A stretch of DNA of 18,335 nt from Eubacteriales bacterium (GTDB lineage Bacteria; Bacillota; Clostridia; Peptostreptococcales; Acidaminobacteraceae), in contig DAOURC010000003.1 of NCBI GenBank assembly GCA_030625285.1, positions 1 to 18,335 of the forward strand, given 5' to 3'. Each line of letters starts with the position of its first letter. Position 1 is the stretch's first letter. The notes below the pieces were generated by a model. That model saw only the letters and a program-made list of their open reading frames with translations. It had not been told where the DNA came from and searched no databases. Made by a program: the position numbers and the translations under genes. This document shows positions 14,590 to 18,335 of the stretch, in pieces.

Positions 14590-15209
14590 TGAATGTTATT
14601 GTTGATTATGGTTTAGGCAACATAAATTCTGTTCAAACTGCACTAAAAATTGCAGGGATTGATACGGTAATTACAGATGAAATAGAAAAGATAATAAATG
14701 CCGATTTTGTTTTATTGCCGGGAGTAGGAGCGTTTAGAGATGCGATAAGTCTTTTGAAGGAAAAAGGACTGGATATCGCGATAAAAAAATTTGCGGATAC
14801 CGGCAAACCGTTGGTTGGAATATGCCTCGGTATGCAGCTTTTATATGATAAGAGTTATGAATATGGTGAATATGAAGGGCTCGGTCTTATTTCCGGTGAG
14901 ATAGTCAAATTGGAAAAAGAAAAAAAGATTCCTCATATGGGATGGAATAATTTAATAATAAAAAAAGAAGATACATTATTAAAGTATATTAAACCTGATG
15001 ATTATGTGTACTTTGTGCATTCTTACTATGCGAAGTCTTCAAATGACGAAATGTTGGCTTATACAGAGTATGGAGAAATTATTCCCGCTATAGTCAGAAA
15101 TAAAAATGTGATAGGATTTCAATTTCATCCAGAAAAAAGTGGACAGGTTGGAGCGAATCTATTAAAAGCCTTGGGAGAGATGATAAATGATTATATTTCC
15201 AGCAATTGA
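14589..15209 (+). CDS. hisH: Imidazole glycerol phosphate synthase glutaminase subunit
   Basis: A 206-residue class I glutamine amidotransferase that supplies ammonia to HisF. The catalytic triad is visible: C79 in GICLGMQLL, and H180 and E182 in FQFHPEKSG. The LPGVGAF oxyanion region lies at 43-49. The ATG overlaps the hisB stop (TAATG), and the 3' end overlaps hisA by 23 bases, so its translation is tightly linked to both. Confidence 0.97.
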   Translation: MNVIVDYGLGNINSVQTALKIAGIDTVITDEIEKIINADFVLLPGVGAFRDAISLLKEKGLDIAIKKFADTGKPLVGICLGMQLLYDKSYEYGEYEGLGLISGEIVKLEKEKKIPHMGWNNLIIKKEDTLLKYIKPDDYVYFVHSYYAKSSNDEMLAYTEYGEIIPAIVRNKNVIGFQFHPEKSGQVGANLLKALGEMINDYISSN

Positions 15210-15894
15210 TATAAGAAATGAAAAATGTGTGAGATTGACTCAAGGTGATTATTCCAAGATGACTGTATACGGGATTGACCCTGTTGAAGTTGCTCTTAAA
15301 TGGCAATCGAAGGGCGCTGAGTATTTGCATATAGTTGATTTAGATGGAGCTAAAGATGGGAAAAGAGTCAATGGAGCTGTTATTGAAAAAATTGCGAAAA
15401 GTGTTGAGGTCCCTATTCAAGTCGGCGGCGGAATCAGAGATACAAAGACGGTTGAAGAGTTGCTGAGCGCAGGCATAAGTAGAGTGATAATTGGTACTAG
15501 AGCAATAAAAGATTTGAAGTGGCTTAGTGAACTTGTTAGAGTTTATGGAGAAAAAATCTGTGTTTCCATTGATGCTAAAAATGGATTAGTCGCTACCGAT
15601 GGGTGGAAACAAATCAGTGAAATCAAAGCAGTGGATTTTGCCGTGAATTTAGAAAATATCGGTGTTAGGACGATTGTTTATACTGATATTCAAAAAGATG
15701 GAATGCTAAAAGGACCTAATTTCAAAATGTACGAGCAACTCATGAAAAAAGTAAATTTAGACATTATCGCATCTGGTGGAGTGTCGACAATAGAGGATAT
15801 TGAAATTCTAAAATCTATGGGTATATACGGTGCAATTATAGGAAAGGCCTTATATGATGAGAAAATAAAGCTAGAGGAGGCGATTTCATGTTGA
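15187..15894 (+). CDS. hisA: ProFAR isomerase (phosphoribosylformimino-AICAR-phosphate isomerase)
   Basis: A 235-residue TIM-barrel enzyme that isomerises ProFAR to PRFAR. Catalytic aspartates are D8 (FPAIDIR) and D129 (SIDAKNG). The two half-barrel phosphate sites are QVGGGIR (78-84) and ASGGVST near residue 196. ATG 15187 follows GGGAGA and lies 23 bases inside hisH. The family is close to HisF, but the FPAIDIR start, DLDGAKDG and the order of genes make it HisA. There are no signs of the dual-function PriA type, which would be expected in actinobacteria. Confidence 0.96.
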   Translation: MIIFPAIDIRNEKCVRLTQGDYSKMTVYGIDPVEVALKWQSKGAEYLHIVDLDGAKDGKRVNGAVIEKIAKSVEVPIQVGGGIRDTKTVEELLSAGISRVIIGTRAIKDLKWLSELVRVYGEKICVSIDAKNGLVATDGWKQISEIKAVDFAVNLENIGVRTIVYTDIQKDGMLKGPNFKMYEQLMKKVNLDIIASGGVSTIEDIEILKSMGIYGAIIGKALYDEKIKLEEAISC

Positions 15895-16646
15895 CCAAGA
15901 GAATAATTCCGTGTCTTGATGTAAGAAATGGAAGAGTTGTAAAAGGGAAAAAATTTGACGACATCATCGACGTAGAAGACCCTGAAATTCTTGGTAAATA
16001 CTACAGTGATATGGGCGCTGATGAATTGGTGTTTTACGATATCACTGCATCGAATGAAAAAAGGGGGATTTCTCTAGATTTTGTTGAAAAAGTCGCAAAA
16101 AAAATAAATATACCCTTTTGTGTTGGTGGAGGAGTTAAGACTATAGATGATTTTGTTGAGATACTTAGAAAAGGAGCAGATAAGGTTTCTGTAAATTCTG
16201 CTGCTGTCAAAAATCCTGATCTTATAAAAGAGGCAGCTGAAAAATTTGGTAATCAATGTGTTGTCTTATCTATTGATGCAAAGAAAACAGATGCAAATAT
16301 ATGGCATGTTTTTATAAATGGAGGGAGAACCGATACCGGTATTGATGTCGTTGAGTGGGCAAAGCGAGGTTGTGGTTTAGGAGCCGGGGAAATTGTGGTC
16401 AATAGCATCGATGAAGACGGCATGAAAAAAGGTTATGATATCGAATTATTGAAGCGAATTACCGATATTGTAAATGTTCCGGTTATCGCATCGGGCGGAG
16501 CTGGAGAAATGAAGCATTTCTACGATGCTTTAAAAGAAGCTGATGTAGATGGAGTATTAGCGGCATCTGTATTCCATTATAAAGAAATATCAATAAAGGA
16601 ATTAAAAGATTATCTTAAAAATAAAGGTATCGAGGTGAGGATCTAA
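15888..16646 (+). CDS. hisF: Imidazole glycerol phosphate synthase cyclase subunit
   Basis: A 252-residue TIM-barrel cyclase that uses HisH-derived ammonia to convert PRFAR into imidazole-glycerol phosphate and AICAR. It carries the catalytic aspartates D11 ([16 protein letters not shown]) and D130 (SIDAKK), the FYDITAS strand, and phosphate-binding CVGGGVKT and ASGGAGE. It overlaps hisA by seven bases, with AGGAGG at 15875-15880. Standard length and motifs. Confidence 0.98.
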   Translation: MLTKRIIPCLDVRNGRVVKGKKFDDIIDVEDPEILGKYYSDMGADELVFYDITASNEKRGISLDFVEKVAKKINIPFCVGGGVKTIDDFVEILRKGADKVSVNSAAVKNPDLIKEAAEKFGNQCVVLSIDAKKTDANIWHVFINGGRTDTGIDVVEWAKRGCGLGAGEIVVNSIDEDGMKKGYDIELLKRITDIVNVPVIASGGAGEMKHFYDALKEADVDGVLAASVFHYKEISIKELKDYLKNKGIEVRI

Positions 16647-17242
16647 TGAATATCAAATACGATGAAAAAGGATTGGTTCCTGCAATAGTCCAAGATGACG
16701 CTTCGGGTAAAGTGCTGATGCTTGCCTACATGAATGAAGAAGCGGTGAATTTGACAATTGAAAAAAAACTTGCTTATTATTTTAGCCGATCAAGACAAAA
16801 ACTTTGGCTTAAGGGAGAAACATCCGGGCATTATCAACATGTGAAATCTTTTCATTATGATTGTGACAATGACACAATACTACTAAAGGTAAAACAGATA
16901 GGAGTAGCTTGCCATACGGGAAGTTTCAGTTGTTTTTTTAATGAGGTTTTTGATGAATCATCTCAAGAGAATACTATAGATAGACTCTATGAAACAATAA
17001 TGGATAGAAGAATCAATCCAAAAGAAGACTCTTATACGACTTATCTATTCAAAGAAGGAATTGATAAAATTTTAAAGAAGATAGGTGAAGAAAGCAGCGA
17101 AGTCATCATCGGCGCAAAGAACTCTAAAGAAGAACTGATTTACGAAAGCAGTGATTTGATCTATCATTTGATGGTGCTTTTGGTTAATGAAGGTATAACC
17201 CTAACTGATATTTACGGTGAATTGAAAAAGCGGATGAAGTAA
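16646..17242 (+). CDS. hisIE: Bifunctional phosphoribosyl-AMP cyclohydrolase / phosphoribosyl-ATP pyrophosphatase
   Basis: A 198-residue fusion for the second and third steps. Residues 1-105 are HisI: the magnesium/zinc site is in HYDCDNDT (D72, C73, D74, D76) with C89 and C96 in [10 protein letters not shown], and the [16 protein letters not shown] signature lies at 46-61. Residues about 110-198 are HisE, with [15 protein letters not shown] as the pyrophosphatase metal site. It starts in a TAATG overlap with hisF and is the last gene of the operon. No hisN/hisK-type histidinol-phosphate phosphatase follows. Confidence 0.97.
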   Translation: MNIKYDEKGLVPAIVQDDASGKVLMLAYMNEEAVNLTIEKKLAYYFSRSRQKLWLKGETSGHYQHVKSFHYDCDNDTILLKVKQIGVACHTGSFSCFFNEVFDESSQENTIDRLYETIMDRRINPKEDSYTTYLFKEGIDKILKKIGEESSEVIIGAKNSKEELIYESSDLIYHLMVLLVNEGITLTDIYGELKKRMK

Positions 17243-17305
17243 ATTAGAATATTGTGTTTTAAAAACAAAGTGGTGGGTAAATATAAGTTAGGAAGATTTC
17301 TTTCC

Positions 17306-17476
17306 TGGTAGAATCGGTAGTTGTTTGATTGTTAGTTTAATGATTCAAGAAGTACCGAGTAATATGAAAAGTTTTTTAGGTTAGTGTTTGTAAAGTAACA
17401 AGTTTTAAGATAGGTTTCACTTTTATAGAAAGTTTGTTTTAAAGTAAGTTAAGTTACAAACTACCTGATTCTATCG
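17306..17476 (+). ncRNA. Candidate structured RNA, 6S-like in shape
   Basis: Two distant segments, 17306-17322 and 17459-17476, can pair over 17 bp with a single bulged base (T17466) and three G-U pairs, for example TAGAATC with GATTCTA and GGTAGTT with AACTACC. They enclose about 136 AT-rich bases containing smaller possible stems, such as ACTTT/AAAGT (17419-17433) and GTTTGTAA (17386-17393) with TTACAAAC (17454-17461). The latter competes with the inner end of the closing stem. A terminator follows six bases later. Long closing stem, large interior and total length near 180-200 nt resemble 6S RNA, but I recognise no conserved 6S sequence. It could instead be the structured 3' UTR of the his operon. 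No convincing separate promoter was found; TTGTGT at 17252 has only a poorly spaced -10. Confidence 0.45.
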
Positions 17477-17481
17477 ATATC

Positions 17482-17511
17482 AAAAGCACACCGATTCTTG
17501 GTGTGCTTTTT
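17482..17511 (+). terminator. Intrinsic terminator after the his operon / candidate RNA
   Basis: AAAAGCACACC (17482-17492) and GGTGTGCTTTT (17500-17510) pair over 11 bp with a 7-base loop and a short U-run. It is the first strong terminator after hisIE. Confidence 0.88.
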
Positions 17512-17565
17512 ACGTGGCTTTACTATATGCTTTGAATCCAAATCAAGGCATTGAGAAACCTGAAT

Positions 17566-17594
17566 TTTACAGTTTTCTTTTTCTGTGATACAAT
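17566..17594 (+). promoter_or_regulatory. Candidate promoter of a small RNA
   Basis: TTTACA (17566-17571), a 17-bp spacer ending in TGA, and TACAAT (17589-17594) make a near-consensus extended -10 promoter. No gene follows within its terminator-bounded transcript. Confidence 0.6.
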
Positions 17595-17600
17595 GGAGTT

Positions 17601-17717
17601 GGGATATTATAGAAAAAACCAATTAAGCGTTTTAAAAATGTAAAATGCTTATAAAAAATCAGAAATCATTCTAGCAGATCTTTTCTATATGATATGTCTT
17701 TCAAGGACATATTTTTT
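17601..17717 (+). ncRNA. Candidate small RNA transcript (about 115 nt)
   Basis: The unit begins at the predicted start of the preceding promoter and ends at a terminator. Inside is an 11-bp hairpin, TAAGCGTTTTA (17624-17634) with TAAAATGCTTA (17641-17651), one G-U. I found no open reading frame with a ribosome-binding site. It could be an independent small RNA or a terminated leader of the downstream ATP-grasp gene, although that gene seems to have its own promoter. Confidence 0.4.
17692..17717 (+). terminator. Intrinsic terminator of the candidate small RNA
   Basis: ATATGTC (17692-17698) pairs with GACATAT (17706-17712), extended by two further pairs (T17699-G17705 and T17700-A17704) to a 3-base loop, and is followed by TTTTT. 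Confidence 0.8.
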
Positions 17718-17806
17718 CTTGCTCATTATTCAGTTGAAAAAAAATTCTAGTTATAAAAAACAACATTTAAAAATTCAGAAAAAATAAAGAGTGTATTATT
17801 ATTACA

Positions 17807-17823
17807 ACAAATTGGCGATTTGT
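17807..17823. repeat. Inverted repeat near the ATP-grasp gene promoter, possible operator
   Basis: ACAAAT-TGGCG-ATTTGT, a 6-bp inverted repeat, sits immediately upstream of or within the promoter region of the last gene. Suggestive only. Confidence 0.25.
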
Positions 17824-17831
17824 AACATAAC

Positions 17832-17861
17832 TTGCTTAATATACAATATAACGACTATAAA
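17832..17861 (+). promoter_or_regulatory. Likely promoter of the ATP-grasp gene
   Basis: TTGCTT (17832-17837) with TATAAA (17856-17861) at 18 bp. An overlapping alternative is TTGTAA (17820-17825) with TACAAT (17842-17847) at 16 bp. Either would serve the TTG start at 17886. Confidence 0.45.
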
Positions 17862-17885
17862 AATATTTAAAAGGGAGGAATTACT

Positions 17886-18335
17886 TTGAGTTACAAAATT
17901 GGGTTGATTTATGATAGACCACATGTGGAATACAAAGAAACTGAGGAGGCTAAACATGTTGATCATCAAAAGGAAGTTACAAAAGATGAAATATATAAAA
18001 TATTGAATACAAAGTATAAAGTAGAAAAAATTATAGTGGATGAAAAGACGATTGAGCGATTATTGAAAAGTGAAATTGATTTGGCTTTTCTTTTAACCAC
18101 TGGAATTAGGGGCGAAAGCAGACAATCTCAAATTCCAGCTGTTTTAGAGATGTTGGGGATTCCCTATATTGGTTCGGGAGTTTTGGCACATACGTTGGCT
18201 TTGAATAAGGCTGTTGCGAAAAAGGTCTTTGATTATCATAATGTCACTACGCCTAGCTTTCAAATTTTTCATGGAGTAGAGGAAAATTTGGATTCTGTTA
18301 TGAAGTTTCCATTGATTGTAAAACCTGCTTGTGAA
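17886..18335 (+). CDS. D-Ala-D-Ala ligase-like ATP-grasp protein, 3'-truncated
   Basis: The frame starts at TTG 17886, seven bases after GGGAGG (17873-17878), and is open for 150 codons to the window end, so the ATP-grasp catalytic domain is cut. Residues about 1-95 form the N-terminal domain (YKIGLIYDRP at the start). The segment TTGIRGESRQSQIPAVLEML (from about residue 77), then GIPYIGSGVLAHTLALNKAVAKK, marks a ligase of the Ddl superfamily (COG1181-type). In canonical Ddl the same place reads HGxxGEDG with a Ser and an Asp-Lys; here it has the GESRQSQIP version and Asn-Lys. It therefore probably belongs to a Ddl-like ATP-grasp subgroup whose substrate may not be D-alanine. It is likely to form a peptide or amide bond with ATP. 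It has its own promoter and is unrelated to the his operon. Confidence 0.75.
   Translation, partial: MSYKIGLIYDRPHVEYKETEEAKHVDHQKEVTKDEIYKILNTKYKVEKIIVDEKTIERLLKSEIDLAFLLTTGIRGESRQSQIPAVLEMLGIPYIGSGVLAHTLALNKAVAKKVFDYHNVTTPSFQIFHGVEENLDSVMKFPLIVKPACE

Noticed and set aside
17528..17550. Hairpin TGCTTTGA / TCAAGGCA
   Set aside because: It is a short 8-bp stem with no U-tract and no gene end nearby; it is too weak to name as a feature.
1..18335. CRISPR arrays, insertion sequences, prophage genes, tRNA or rRNA genes
   Set aside because: I saw no spaced direct repeats, transposase or integrase genes, or tRNA/rRNA-like sequence anywhere in the window.

Overview
The window is AT-rich DNA with strong GGAGG-type ribosome-binding sites, TTG/GTG as well as ATG starts, intrinsic terminators, a SigI/RsgI pair, a lipoprotein-anchored osmolyte transporter and the short HisG + HisZ system. 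Together these point to a low-GC Gram-positive bacterium, most likely a member of the Clostridia. The species cannot be fixed from the sequence.

Layout. Bases 1-957 are the 3' end of an Ldh2-type malate/lactate dehydrogenase gene with its own terminator. Bases 1078-4006 form a three-gene operon: a secreted, acidic, helical-repeat protein of unknown function, the sigma factor SigI, and its membrane anti-sigma factor RsgI. It ends in a terminator usable from both sides. On the minus strand (4068-5549) is a CHASE4-HAMP-GGDEF diguanylate cyclase. A 71-residue membrane protein follows (5727-5942, plus strand). Then comes an osmoprotection locus: a BusR-like regulator (GntR helix-turn-helix plus TrkA_C/RCK_C domain, minus strand) divergent from a three-gene glycine betaine/proline-type ABC transporter (binding lipoprotein, permease, ATPase with CBS domains). 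BusR and CBS-OpuA proteins are known c-di-AMP targets, so transport here is probably held back at both the transcriptional and the protein level.

Bases 9881-17242 hold a compact histidine operon, hisZ-G-D-C-B-H-A-F-IE, with overlapping or nearly touching genes. It encodes every step from PRPP to histidine except histidinol-phosphate phosphatase. Its leader is the most striking part of the window: a consensus extended -10 promoter, a 20-codon leader peptide with four consecutive His codons, and a set of mutually exclusive RNA helices ending in an intrinsic terminator. This is a classical ribosome-mediated attenuator, where a T-box would be the usual expectation in Firmicutes.

The last 643 noncoding bases (17243-17885) hold a candidate structured RNA closed by a 17-bp helix and followed by a terminator, then a second promoter-hairpin-terminator unit that looks like a small RNA gene. 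The window ends inside a D-Ala-D-Ala-ligase-like ATP-grasp gene with a TTG start.
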